From JAAYUH01 sp964640995 (GTDB lineage Bacteria; Caldisericota; Caldisericia; B22-G15), in contig CAZXJJ010000001.1 in NCBI GenBank assembly GCA_964640995.1, positions 62,001 through 126,000 of the forward strand: a stretch of DNA of 64,000 nt, read 5' to 3'. Under the pieces are notes generated by a model. The model did not search any database and was not told where the DNA came from. It was given only the letters and a program-made list of their open reading frames with translations. Shown here piece by piece: positions 52,223 to 61,621 of this stretch (position 1 is the first letter of the stretch; each line of letters begins with the position of its first letter). The translations under genes and the position numbers were made by a program.

Positions 52223-52845
52223 TTATATTTTCATACTCCAAATTACATATGTATAATCTGTAAATTTTTTTTGATTAAAATTAAGATTTAAATTCTTAAA
52301 AATTTTTTCTAATTCATCTATTCTCTCGTAATATTCATCTTTATCTAAAAATTCATATTTTTCTAACAAAATCTCCTCTTCTTTTCTATCTTTAAACATC
52401 AAGTCACCTATTATAATAAAGCCTCTATTTTTCAAAACTCTTAACATTTCAATTACTGCAGCCTCTTTATGTTCATGAGTAACATGATGAAATGCATAGG
52501 TTGAGGAAACAACATCAAAATAGTCATCAGGAAAAGGTATATTTAAAAATGGTTCATCTATTAAAATAAATTCAACATTTTTGCAATTTTTAACCTTTTT
52601 CTTTGCCTCTGCTAACATACTTTTTGATGGATCTAATCCAATTACAAAAGCACCTTTTTTTAAAAATTTTAATAATAAATTTCCTGTTCCAGTTCCAATA
52701 TCTAAACCAAATTTCCCTCTTAAACATTTGAAATTTCTACAACAAAGTCAAGAACCTCATAATATTTTAAAAATATTGATTTATCAATTTTTACATTACT
52801 ATCATAACTTTTTGACCATTCTTCAAATCCAAATTTATCATTCAT
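52223..52845 (-). pseudogene. Class I SAM methyltransferase broken by one frameshift
   Basis: From ATG 52845 the frame reads MNDKFGFEEWSKSYDSN to VVEISNV and a TAA; the other frame continues GKFGLDIGTGTGNLLLKFLKKGAFVIGLDPSKSMLAEAKKK (SAM motif I and the acidic strand) to FPDDYFDVVSSTYAFHHV and the end at 52223. The break, near 52720, looks like AAAGAGGGAAAA changed to TAAGAGGGAAA. Only one lesion site is seen, so decay is recent. Closest to small YrrT-like methyltransferases of unknown target. It follows the 2-hydroxyacid dehydrogenase gene by five bases. Confidence 0.8.
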
Positions 52846-52850
52846 TAAGA

Positions 52851-53837
52851 CTAATAACCCTTTTCAGGATCAACAATGCTCTCTATTTTTTCTCCTTTTG
52901 CAAGTTTAATTACATTTTTAAAAGTAAAAAGCCAATTTCTTTGAACACTTTCAATTGTAAAACCAGCAGAATGTGGTGTCATAATAACATTGTCTAATTC
53001 ATGAAATGGATATTTAGATGGGAATATTTTTTCTCCAGGTTTTGGATATATATACCAAACATCAATTGCTGCTCCTTTAAGAACTTCATTTTTAAGTGCA
53101 TTAAAAAGTGCTTCTTCATTTATAACTTTTCCTCTTGAAATATTAATAAGATATTTATCTTTCATTAAATTCAACTCTCTTTCAGATATTAAATTTACAG
53201 TTTCTTTTGTTAAGGGAACAGATACAAAAATAAAAAGTGACTTTTCAATTACATTTTCAAGTTGTTCCATCGGGTAAATCTCATCAACAAAATCTTTAAA
53301 TAACTCTCTATCTTTATTTACATCCTTTTTAGTTCCGATAACTTTCATTCCAAATGCCTTTGCTCTTTTTGCCATTTCTCTTCCAATGGAACCTAAACCT
53401 ATTATTCCTAAAGTTTTTCCATAGACTTCAAAATTTGGTTCGTTGGCCATCCAGCCATGCCAAACTCCTTTTCTTAAATCTTTATCATGAGTAACTAAAT
53501 TTTTCGAAAGTGCAAGCAAAAGTGCAAAACCATGTTCTGCAACAGTTAATGCATTCTCATGGGCATTTGAAACGATAATTTTCCTCTCTTTTACAATATC
53601 AAGGGGTATTGGGTCAACTCCCGCATATGGCACTTGAATTAACTTTAAATTTTTTGCTTTTATTATTGACTCTTTATCAATAAAACCACCTATAAAAACT
53701 TCAACCTCATCTTTAAAATCATCAAAATTTTCTTTAAAAATAAATTCAATTTCACCATTAAAATTTTCCTCTTCTTTAGCTTTTTTGAAGAGTGCCTCCC
53801 AATTTTTTGGTGGATTTTGATAAAAAAGTACTTTCAT
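52851..53837 (-). CDS. D-2-hydroxyacid dehydrogenase
   Basis: A 328-residue NAD(P)-dependent dehydrogenase of the SerA/GhrA type. The nucleotide fold has GIIGLGSIGREMAKRAKAFG; ISRGKVINEEAL supplies the substrate Arg and TPHSAGFT the catalytic His; Glu lies between them in the usual place. It reduces a 2-oxoacid or oxidises a D-2-hydroxyacid. It comes 12 bases after the methylmalonyl-CoA mutase gene, AGGAGG site. Substrate not evident. Confidence 0.9.
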   Translation of the reverse strand: MKVLFYQNPPKNWEALFKKAKEEENFNGEIEFIFKENFDDFKDEVEVFIGGFIDKESIIKAKNLKLIQVPYAGVDPIPLDIVKERKIIVSNAHENALTVAEHGFALLLALSKNLVTHDKDLRKGVWHGWMANEPNFEVYGKTLGIIGLGSIGREMAKRAKAFGMKVIGTKKDVNKDRELFKDFVDEIYPMEQLENVIEKSLFIFVSVPLTKETVNLISERELNLMKDKYLINISRGKVINEEALFNALKNEVLKGAAIDVWYIYPKPGEKIFPSKYPFHELDNVIMTPHSAGFTIESVQRNWLFTFKNVIKLAKGEKIESIVDPEKGY

Positions 53838-53849
53838 AACTTTCCTCCT

Positions 53850-55433
53850 CTATAAAACTGTTGTTATTTCATACTCACCAAAAACATCCTTGAGTTCTTT
53901 TACAATTTCACCAAGAGTTGCTCTATTTTTTACTGCATCAAGGATATATGGCATCAAATTTTCATCACTTTTTGCTCTATCTTTTAAAATTTTAAGAGAA
54001 TTTTTAACCTCTTCAAAATTTCTATTCTTTCTAAATTCTTTTAACCTTTCAATTCTTTCTTCAAGTACTTTTTCACTAACTCTAAATCTTTTTATGTCTT
54101 TTTCTTCTTCAACTTTAAACATATTTTTACCAACAATAATTTTTTCTTTATTTTCTATTTCTTTTTGTGTTTTATATGCACTATCAAGTATCTCTTTTTG
54201 TGGAATTCCCATTAAAATTGCTTTTTTCATCCCCCCAATATTTTCTATTTTATCTATTAATTCAAAAGCCTTTTTCTCAATTTCATCAGTTAACTCTTCA
54301 ATAAAATAACTTCCACCAAGTGGATCGACAGTATTTATAACACCACTTTCATATGCAATAATTTGTTGTGTTCTTAAGGCAATTCTAACTGACTCTTCTG
54401 TCGGAAGAGAAAGTGCCTCATCATAGGAATTTGTGTGAAGCGATTGAGTTCCTCCCAAAACCGCAGCAAGTGCTTGAAGTGTTACTCTGATAATATTATT
54501 CATTGGTTCAATAGATGTAAGGGTAACACCACCTGTTTGTGTGTGAAATCTTAACATCATGGACTCAGGTTTTTTTGCATTAAATTTTTCTTTCATAATT
54601 TTCGCCCACATTCTTCTTGCTGCTCTAAATTTTGCTATTTCTTCAAAGAAATCACTATGAGATGCAAAGAAAAATGAGAGTCGACCTGAAAAAGAATCAA
54701 CATCAAGACCTCTATCTATTAAAAGTTTCACATATTCAATTCCATTTGCGAGAGTAAAAGCTACCTCTTGAACTGCATTTGAACCAGCCTCTCTTATGTG
54801 ATACCCTGATATGCTTATTCCATTCCACTTTGGAATCTCCTTCGCACACCATTCGATTAGATCAGCAGTTAATCTAAGAGATGGTTCAGGTGGAAAGATA
54901 TATGTTCCTCTTGCAATATATTCTTTTAAGATGTCATTTTGAACTGTTCCTTTTAAAACTTCTCTTTTTATTCCTCTTTTGTCAGCAACAGCGATATACA
55001 TTGCAAGAATTATTGTTGCAGTTGAATTTATTGTCATGGATGTTGAAACTTCTTCAAGTGGAATACCATCAAAAAGTTCATCCATATCATCAATTGTTGA
55101 AATTGATACACCAACTTTACCTACTTCAGACTGAGCAATTGGGTCATCAGAATCATAACCAATTTGAGTTGGAAGGTCAAAGGCAACAGAAAGTCCTGTT
55201 TGTCCTTGAGACAAAAGATATTTATATCTTTCATTTGTTTCTTTACTTGTTCCAAACCCTGCATATTGTCTCATTGTCCATAATCTTCCCCTATACATAT
55301 TTTTGTAAATTCCTCTTGTAAATGGATATTCGCTGGGTAATCCTAATTTCTCGTTGTAATCAAAATTTTCTTTTGGTAAATATAACTCTTTTATTTCTAT
55401 TCCTGAAGATGTTAAAAACTTTTTTTCTTCCAT
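53850..55433 (-). CDS. Methylmalonyl-CoA mutase, catalytic (substrate-binding) subunit
   Basis: A 527-residue TIM-barrel subunit. Segments YPFTRGIYKNMYRGRLWTMRQYAGFGTSKETNERYKYLL, GLSVAFDLPTQIGYDSD, RFHTQTGGVTLT and GTQSLHTNSYDEALSLPTEESVRIALRTQQII are diagnostic. The C-terminal B12 domain is absent, as in archaeal and many anaerobe two-part enzymes; the small B12 subunit is not in the window. It interconverts succinyl-CoA and methylmalonyl-CoA, the possible substrate of the decarboxylase at 43275. A related isobutyryl-CoA-type mutase cannot be fully excluded. Confidence 0.92.
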   Translation of the reverse strand: MEEKKFLTSSGIEIKELYLPKENFDYNEKLGLPSEYPFTRGIYKNMYRGRLWTMRQYAGFGTSKETNERYKYLLSQGQTGLSVAFDLPTQIGYDSDDPIAQSEVGKVGVSISTIDDMDELFDGIPLEEVSTSMTINSTATIILAMYIAVADKRGIKREVLKGTVQNDILKEYIARGTYIFPPEPSLRLTADLIEWCAKEIPKWNGISISGYHIREAGSNAVQEVAFTLANGIEYVKLLIDRGLDVDSFSGRLSFFFASHSDFFEEIAKFRAARRMWAKIMKEKFNAKKPESMMLRFHTQTGGVTLTSIEPMNNIIRVTLQALAAVLGGTQSLHTNSYDEALSLPTEESVRIALRTQQIIAYESGVINTVDPLGGSYFIEELTDEIEKKAFELIDKIENIGGMKKAILMGIPQKEILDSAYKTQKEIENKEKIIVGKNMFKVEEEKDIKRFRVSEKVLEERIERLKEFRKNRNFEEVKNSLKILKDRAKSDENLMPYILDAVKNRATLGEIVKELKDVFGEYEITTVL

Positions 55434-55457
55434 ATCTTACCTCCCGCTTTTTTTAAC

Positions 55458-58400
55458 TTAAGTTAATTTTTTAACAAAAACTAACCCACCCTCAAACTCT
55501 TTTGAATTGGCATCTTTAATTTCATTAAATTGAATTTCTTCTACAAGCCCTTCCTCTTTTATATAACCTTCATATTCTTTGATTATCTTTTCTTTTTCTT
55601 CATTTAATTTAACTCCAAGAATTATTTTATCTGTGACTTCAAAATTTGAATCTTTTCTTAAATTTTGAATGAAATGTAAAAATTCTCTAATCCATCCTTC
55701 TTTCTTAAGATTTTCATCAAGAGACAAATCTAAAATAACAGTTTTATCTTTATCAAATTCAACTGAATAATTTCCCTTTGGTTTTTTATTAATAATTATA
55801 TCTTCACTTAATATTTTTTCCCCAAGACCATTAAATTTAAATATAAAATAACCATTTTCCTTTAACTCTTTATAAATTATATCTTTTTCATTTAAAAGAT
55901 ATAATTCAAAATCTTTAAGATACTTTCCAATTCTTCTGCCAAGAGTTTCATAGTTTGGTTTTAGCTCTATTTCTACAAAATTAAATTCATTATCAATAAA
56001 TTCAATTTCTTTTATATTTAATTCATTTTTAATTAATTCAATAAATTCATCGATATTCTCTTTTTTATCTGTATGAATAAATATTTTTTTTAATGGTTGT
56101 CTTACTTTTACTTGTACTTTTTTTCTTGCTGCTCTTCCAAGTTCAACTAATTCTTTTACAAATTCCATTCTTCTTTCAAGTTCTTCATCAATAAGTGATT
56201 TTTCTCCCTCAGGATAATTTTCAAGATGTATACTTTCTTTTGATTTTGAGTTTTTTAAGGTTTGATAAATATCTTCTGCTAGAAATGGTGCAAATGGTGC
56301 AACAAGTTTTGAGAGAGTGAGTAAAGTTTCATAAAGAGTAAAATATGCAGAAATTTTATCTTTATCCATCTCACCTTTCCAAAATCTTTTTCTGTTTAAT
56401 CTTATATACCAATTTGTAAGGTCATCAATGAACTTTTCTATGATTCTTGTTGCATCAGTTATGTTATAAATCTCAAGATTTTTATTGACATAAAGAACAA
56501 GTGAATTTAATTTTGATATAAGCCACCTATCCATCAATTCTCTATCTTTTACCTCAATACATTCAAATTTTTCAGGATCAAAATTATCTATATTTGCATA
56601 AAGTGTGAAAAAGGAGGTACTACTTCTCAGTGGAATTATGAAATTTTTAATTGCTATGCTTACCGTATTTTTTGAAAATCTTCTTGGAATCCAAGGAGGA
56701 GTTACTGTAAATAGATACCATCTTATAGCATCTGCACCTTCACTGTTAAGCACTTCCCAAGGGTTTACAATATTTCCTTTATGTTTACTCATTTTCTCGC
56801 CTTTTTCATCAAGTACAAGTTCAAGACAGAGACAATTTTTGAATGCAGGAGAATCAAAAAGAAGTGTTCCAAGAACATGAAGAGTGAAGAACCAACCTCT
56901 TGTCTGGTCTATCCCTTCACAGATATAATCTGCAGGGAAGCACTCTTTAAATTTTTCTTGATTTTCAAATGGATAGTGGTATTGAGCATAAGGCATAGCA
57001 CCAGAATCAAACCAGACATCAATAACTTCTCTAATTCTTTCCATTTCATTTCCACATTGAGGACATTTGAGTTTGATTTCATCGATGTAAGGTCTATGAA
57101 GATCAAGATTTTCTTTATAATTTATTGCTTTATTTTTTAACTCTTCAATACTTCCAATAACTTCAATATGTTCACAATTTTTGCATTCCCAAATTGGTAA
57201 AGGAGTTCCCCAATATCTTTCTCTTGATAGAGCCCAATCAACAAGATTTTCTAGCCAATTCCCAAATCTTCCATCTTTTATGTGATCTGGATACCAATTA
57301 ATTTTTTGATTATTTTTAATTAAATTTTCTTTAACTTCTGTTGTTCTTATAAACCAACTCGATTTAGTAAAATAAAGAAGTGGTGTATCACACCTCCAGC
57401 AATGAGGATATGAGTGTAGATATTTCTCTTCTTTGAATAAAATATTTCTTTCTTTTAAATCTTTTATTATTAATTTATCAGCATCTTTAAACCACTTTCC
57501 CCCTATAAATCCACTCTCTTCAACAAAATATCCTGAATCGTTAACAAGTTGAACAACAGGAAGATTAAATTTCATTCCAAGTTCAAGGTCATCTGCACCA
57601 TAACCAGGTGCTATGTGTACAATTCCTGTTCCTTCTTCTAAACTTACAAAATCTCCATGAGCAATAAAATGAACCTTTTTATCAACTTTTGCAAAATTAA
57701 ATAGTGGTTTATATTCTAAATCAATTAATTTTTCACCTTTAAACTCTTCAACAATTTCATAATTTATATCTTTTAATGCTTCATTCATTCTTTCTTTTGC
57801 TAATATTAAAAATTCATTATTTAATTTAACTTTTACATAATCAAAATCTTTATTTACTGCTAAAAGAAGGTTTGAAGGGAGAGTCCATGGAGTAGTTGTC
57901 CAAACAAGTAAATATGTATTATAACTATTTTTTATTTTAAATTTTACAAAAACACTTGGATCATAAACATCTTTATAACCTAAAGATACTTCATGTGATG
58001 AGAGAGTTGTTCCACATCTAGGACAATATGGAACAGTTTTATAACCTTTATATAAAAGCCCTTTATTATAAATTTCTTTAAGAATCCAAAATATTGTTTC
58101 AATATAGTAATTCTCATATGTTATATAAGGATTTTCCATATCAAGCCAAAATGCTATTCTCTCTGTTAATTTTTCCCACTCGATTTTATATGTAAAAACA
58201 CTTTCTTTACATTTTTTAATAAAGTTCTCTATTCCAAATTTTTCTATGTCTCTTTTATTTTTAAGTCCTAAACTTTTTTCAACTTCAATTTCAACTGGAA
58301 GACCGTGCGTATCCCATCCACCTTTTCTCTCAACAAGGTATCCTTGCATTGCTTTATATCTACAAACTGAATCTTTAAAAATTCTTGCAAGTACATGATG

Positions 58401-58571
58401 GACACCTGGTTTTCCATTCGCTGTCGGAGGTCCTTCATAGAAAACAAATCTAGGAGATTTATCTCTTTGTAATATGCTTTTTTCAAAAATTTTATTTTCT
58501 TTCCAGAATGATAGAATTTCCTCTTCTCTTTTTGGTATATTAATATTTATCTCAAATTTTTTGAATACCAT
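55458..58571 (-). CDS. ileS: Isoleucyl-tRNA synthetase, type 2
   Basis: A 1037-residue synthetase. HIGH-region GPPTANGKPGVHHVLARIFKD, GGWDTHGLPVEIEVEK, editing domain (VWTTTPWTLPSNLLLAVN, GTGIVHIAPGYG), KMSKHKGN and a long C-terminal part with VRQPLKKIFIH. The length, the GxHHV form of HIGH and the absence of the C-terminal zinc finger of bacterial type 1 mark the type 2 (archaeal/eukaryal-like) enzyme, usually resistant to mupirocin. No T-box is seen in the short upstream region; the ATG follows an AAGGAG site. Confidence 0.96.
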   Translation of the reverse strand: MVFKKFEININIPKREEEILSFWKENKIFEKSILQRDKSPRFVFYEGPPTANGKPGVHHVLARIFKDSVCRYKAMQGYLVERKGGWDTHGLPVEIEVEKSLGLKNKRDIEKFGIENFIKKCKESVFTYKIEWEKLTERIAFWLDMENPYITYENYYIETIFWILKEIYNKGLLYKGYKTVPYCPRCGTTLSSHEVSLGYKDVYDPSVFVKFKIKNSYNTYLLVWTTTPWTLPSNLLLAVNKDFDYVKVKLNNEFLILAKERMNEALKDINYEIVEEFKGEKLIDLEYKPLFNFAKVDKKVHFIAHGDFVSLEEGTGIVHIAPGYGADDLELGMKFNLPVVQLVNDSGYFVEESGFIGGKWFKDADKLIIKDLKERNILFKEEKYLHSYPHCWRCDTPLLYFTKSSWFIRTTEVKENLIKNNQKINWYPDHIKDGRFGNWLENLVDWALSRERYWGTPLPIWECKNCEHIEVIGSIEELKNKAINYKENLDLHRPYIDEIKLKCPQCGNEMERIREVIDVWFDSGAMPYAQYHYPFENQEKFKECFPADYICEGIDQTRGWFFTLHVLGTLLFDSPAFKNCLCLELVLDEKGEKMSKHKGNIVNPWEVLNSEGADAIRWYLFTVTPPWIPRRFSKNTVSIAIKNFIIPLRSSTSFFTLYANIDNFDPEKFECIEVKDRELMDRWLISKLNSLVLYVNKNLEIYNITDATRIIEKFIDDLTNWYIRLNRKRFWKGEMDKDKISAYFTLYETLLTLSKLVAPFAPFLAEDIYQTLKNSKSKESIHLENYPEGEKSLIDEELERRMEFVKELVELGRAARKKVQVKVRQPLKKIFIHTDKKENIDEFIELIKNELNIKEIEFIDNEFNFVEIELKPNYETLGRRIGKYLKDFELYLLNEKDIIYKELKENGYFIFKFNGLGEKILSEDIIINKKPKGNYSVEFDKDKTVILDLSLDENLKKEGWIREFLHFIQNLRKDSNFEVTDKIILGVKLNEEKEKIIKEYEGYIKEEGLVEEIQFNEIKDANSKEFEGGLVFVKKLT

Positions 58572-58635
58572 AACAACTCCTTAAATAAAAAACAAAATTA
58601 TAGTTTATTATAACACAAAAATCCAAATTTTAAAT

Positions 58636-58664
58636 TTGACAAATCCATTATTAAATTTTAAAAT
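58636..58664 (+). promoter_or_regulatory. Promoter of the hydrogenase-linked genes
   Basis: TTGACA at 58636-58641, 17-base spacer, TAAAAT at 58659-58664. Transcription would begin near 58671, about seven bases before the ATG at 58678, so the leader is very short. The gap 58572-58635 also holds two minus-strand TATAAT-like boxes (58597-58602, 58607-58612) for ileS. Confidence 0.75.
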
Positions 58665-58677
58665 TTTAAATATAAAA

Positions 58678-59067
58678 ATGAAAGCAAGAAAAGTTGCAGA
58701 ACTTATCGATGGCGAAGTTTTATCAGCTAAGGATTTAATTGATAAGATAGAAGTTAATACTGCTTTTGCTGCAGATCTTATGAGTGATGTTCTTGCATAT
58801 GTGGAGTCTGAAAAAAATGATTTAATTTTAATTACAGGAATTACAAACCCACAAATAGTAAGAACTGCTGAAATGTTAGATATTCCAGTCGTAATAGTTG
58901 CTCAAGGAAAAAAAGTACCTATTGAAACAATCAAACTTGCCGAAGAAAAAGGAATTATTTTAATAAATACAAAAAATCTTGTTTTCACTACTTCAGGAAT
59001 TTTATATATGAATGGAATAAAACCTGCGAGATTAAGAATAATTGGAGAAGACACCTCTTCTAACTGA
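58678..59067 (+). CDS. DRTGG-domain protein 1
   Basis: About 129 residues from the ATG at 58678; the earlier ATG at 58636 lies in the promoter. One DRTGG domain: MKARKVAELIDGEVLS, NTAFAADLMSDVLAYVE, LILITGITNPQIVRTAEMLDIPVVIVAQGK. DRTGG proteins are a standard part of gene sets around electron-bifurcating [FeFe]-hydrogenases and may sense a nucleotide. The end overlaps the next gene by 26 bases. Biochemical role unproven. Confidence 0.88.
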   Translation: MKARKVAELIDGEVLSAKDLIDKIEVNTAFAADLMSDVLAYVESEKNDLILITGITNPQIVRTAEMLDIPVVIVAQGKKVPIETIKLAEEKGIILINTKNLVFTTSGILYMNGIKPARLRIIGEDTSSN

Positions 59068-59476
59068 AAAATTTATAATTAAAGGAAAAGATTATGAACA
59101 TGGAGGTGAAGCATCATCCAAAATAAAACTGATTTTGAAAAGACTTGGTTTAGATTCTAATATTATAAAAAGAGTTTGTATATGTGCGTATGAGGCTGAA
59201 ATGAATATAATTATATATGCTTATGAAGGATCATTAACATTGTATATTTATAATGATATGATTAAATTAGAGGCAGATGATATTGGTCCTGGTATTCCTG
59301 ATGTAGAACTTGCAATGAAAGAAGGATATTCAACTGCTCCTCCAGAGGCAATAGAGTTAGGATTTGGAGCAGGAATGGGGTTACCAAATATGAAAAACAA
59401 TTCTGATAGAATGACAATAGAAACAGAAGTCAACAAGGGAACAAAAGTAACAATTGAATTGGATTTAAACAAATGA
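59042..59476 (+). CDS. Anti-sigma-type ATPase (RsbW/SpoIIAB-like fold)
   Basis: A 144-residue GHKL ATPase domain with the N-box CAYEAEMNIIIYAYEG, G1-box DDIGPGIPDVELAM and G2-region GFGAGMGLPNM. It begins at a TTG inside the preceding gene. A protein of this kind accompanies the TM1420-TM1426 hydrogenase gene set of Thermotoga. It probably takes part in signal-dependent control rather than catalysis. Confidence 0.87.
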   Translation: MEKTPLLTEKFIIKGKDYEHGGEASSKIKLILKRLGLDSNIIKRVCICAYEAEMNIIIYAYEGSLTLYIYNDMIKLEADDIGPGIPDVELAMKEGYSTAPPEAIELGFGAGMGLPNMKNNSDRMTIETEVNKGTKVTIELDLNK

Positions 59477-60714
59477 AAGACAAAATGTATCTTCATTCAA
59501 TTAGATTAAATTTAGATATTTGTATAGGATGCACACATTGCTTAAGAGCATGCCCAACAGAAGCAATTAGAGTAAGAAATAGAAAAAGTGAAATTTATGA
59601 CCTTAAATGTATAGATTGTGGTGAATGTTTTAGAGTTTGTCCAGTAGAATCAATTTATGTTAATTGGGACACATTTGACATTTTAAAAAATTTTAAATAC
59701 AAAATTCTTGTAGTTTCTGATAATATAAATTCAATTAATTTTGGAAGAATAACTTATGATGAAATTATTAAAAAACTATTCTCTTATGGATTTGATGAAA
59801 TATGGGAAGAGAGTATTGCAAATGAGATGTATTTATTAGCTACAGAGAAATTTCTAAAAGATAATAAAAATATCAAAAAACCAATAATTTCTACTTCTTG
59901 TCCTTCATGTGTACGATTAGTTCAAGTTAGTTACCCATCTTTAATTGACAATCTTTCAAAAATAAACCTTCCAATTGATATTTTGGGAAATTATTTAAAA
60001 AAAGTTCATAAAGATAAAGAAGGTTTAGGAGTTTTTTATCTCGCAACCTATCCTTGTAAAGTAACGGCAATTAAAAATCCACTTGGTCTAAAAAGATCTC
60101 CTTTTGATGGTGTTTTTTTCTTAAATTCAATTTATAAAAAATTAATAATTGAAAAAAATATAAAAGAAGGACCTTTTTTTAAAGGTGGTAGAATTGGCAC
60201 CAGAATGACAAGAACTGGTGGTGAAGAAGAGTTTTTAAATAACTTTAAAGTCTTATATATCGATGAAGTTTGGAATCTAAAAAAATTTTTTGAAGAACTC
60301 GAGGAGGAGAGAATCCCAAATTTTGATTACATAGAATGTAGAGTATGTCAATATGGATGTATTAATGGATTTCTTTTATCAAACCAAAATATTAATTTAA
60401 ATATCTATTCTTTAAAAGAAAATGAAAAATCAAGAGAAAAAGAGTTTAGTTTGTTTTTTGATTCAAAAAAAGTTGATGAATTATTAACCGATGATATAGT
60501 TTTTCTAAATGAAGAAATTAAACCAAGGCCTACATTTATTCTTTCTGAAAATATGGATACAGCAGCTAAAATTTTACAAGAGATAAATCTTCTATATGAA
60601 ATCTTGCCTAAACTTGATTGTGGATCTTGTGGTGCTCCAAGTTGCAGAGCATTTGCAGAGGATGTAGTTTTAAATAAAGCAAATATAACAGATTGTAAAT
60701 TTATTGAAAGATAG
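59473..60714 (+). CDS. Ferredoxin plus [Fe] hydrogenase-like sensory iron-sulfur protein (TM1421-like)
   Basis: A 413-residue protein with an N-terminal two-cluster ferredoxin (CIGCTHCLRACPTEAI, CIDCGECFRVCPVESI), a central domain resembling the large-subunit fold of [FeFe]-hydrogenase (STSCPSCVRLVQVSYPSLIDNLS, ATYPCKVTAIKNP, ECRVCQYGCINGF) but without the full H-cluster set, and a C-terminal four-Cys motif (LDCGSCGAPSCRAFAED). Related proteins (HydS/HfsB-like) are thought to be hydrogenase-linked sensors. It overlaps the ATPase gene by four bases. Confidence 0.85.
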   Translation: MKDKMYLHSIRLNLDICIGCTHCLRACPTEAIRVRNRKSEIYDLKCIDCGECFRVCPVESIYVNWDTFDILKNFKYKILVVSDNINSINFGRITYDEIIKKLFSYGFDEIWEESIANEMYLLATEKFLKDNKNIKKPIISTSCPSCVRLVQVSYPSLIDNLSKINLPIDILGNYLKKVHKDKEGLGVFYLATYPCKVTAIKNPLGLKRSPFDGVFFLNSIYKKLIIEKNIKEGPFFKGGRIGTRMTRTGGEEEFLNNFKVLYIDEVWNLKKFFEELEEERIPNFDYIECRVCQYGCINGFLLSNQNINLNIYSLKENEKSREKEFSLFFDSKKVDELLTDDIVFLNEEIKPRPTFILSENMDTAAKILQEINLLYEILPKLDCGSCGAPSCRAFAEDVVLNKANITDCKFIER

Positions 60715-61554
60715 TTATTCTTTTAAATAGGCAAAATAATAGAGTAAACCTATTAATATTAAACCACCAACTATGTTTCCAAGAGTAACAGGAATTAAAT
60801 TTTTAATAAAGAAGTTTATAAAATTTAAATTTGATATATCAATATTTATAAGTTTTATTAAATTTATGTCATTTTTAAGGAATATACCAACAGGAATGAA
60901 ATACATATTTGCAACAGAATGTTCAAAACCTGATGCTACAAATTCCATTATCGGAAAATAAATAGAAAATATTTTTGATACATAATTTTTTGCCCCTATT
61001 GTCATTAATACAGCAAGACAAAAAAGAATATTACACAAAATACCTCTTGAAAATCCTTCCGAAAATTCATATTAACTTTGTTATTAGCAATTGTAATTGC
61101 TTTTATGACACATGAATATGAGTTAAATTGGTATATTCTACTTACATAAATTAAATATGCATAAAAAATACTTCCAATTAAATTTCCAATAAAAACAAAA
61201 AACCAATTTTAAATTAAGTTAATTAATTTTTCTTCATTTAAAACAGTCACTAATATTAAATTATTTCAAGTAAAAAGTTCAGCACCAATTATAACAACTA
61301 AAATTAATCCAACAGAAAAAAACAGAACCTCCTAAAAATTGTGAAAACCCTGTTCCAATTTTTATATCTTGAGTTATCATAGTATAAATTTCTCCACCAA
61401 TTGAAATGTAAATACCAGTAAGAAATGAAAGAATTAACATTTTGAAAACTGAAAGATTCATTTTATTTTTACCAATTTCAGCCAACTTTTCAAAAATTTC
61501 TTTTGGCTTTAAATCTTCCATTGATTCTCTCATTAATATATTATTAATTATCAA
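60715..61554 (-). pseudogene. Decayed formate/nitrite (FocA/NirC) channel
   Basis: The N-terminal part (MEDLKPKEIFEKLAEIGKNKMNLSV to FSQFLGGSV) is intact to about 61315, where an added T shifts the frame; the correct frame continues SVGLILVVIIGAELFT, stop TGA, NNLILVTV, stop TAA, NWFFVFIGNLIGSIFYAY, and after a lost T near 61063 CNILFCLAVLMTIGAKN and VASGFEHSVANMYFIPVG to the end. GAELFTGNN and GFEHSVANM are FNT channel hallmarks, so the first TGA replaces the Gly of TGN. It lies opposite to and inside the hydrogenase gene set. Confidence 0.88.
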
Positions 61555-61583
61555 AATTTTAACAAAAAATTATAAAATTACTA

Positions 61584-61611
61584 TTGACAACTAAGGATAA
61601 ATAAATATAAT
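61584..61611 (+). promoter_or_regulatory. Promoter before the second DRTGG gene
   Basis: TTGACA at 61584-61589, 16-base spacer, TATAAT at 61606-61611. The -10 box overlaps the upstream ATG at 61610, so translation must begin at the in-frame ATG 61622, four bases after the expected transcription start. Confidence 0.75.
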
Positions 61612-61621
61612 GAAATTTGTT

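Noticed and set aside
58572..58640. T-box riboswitch before ileS
   Set aside because: The upstream space is under 70 bases and shows no stem I, specifier loop or T-box sequence.
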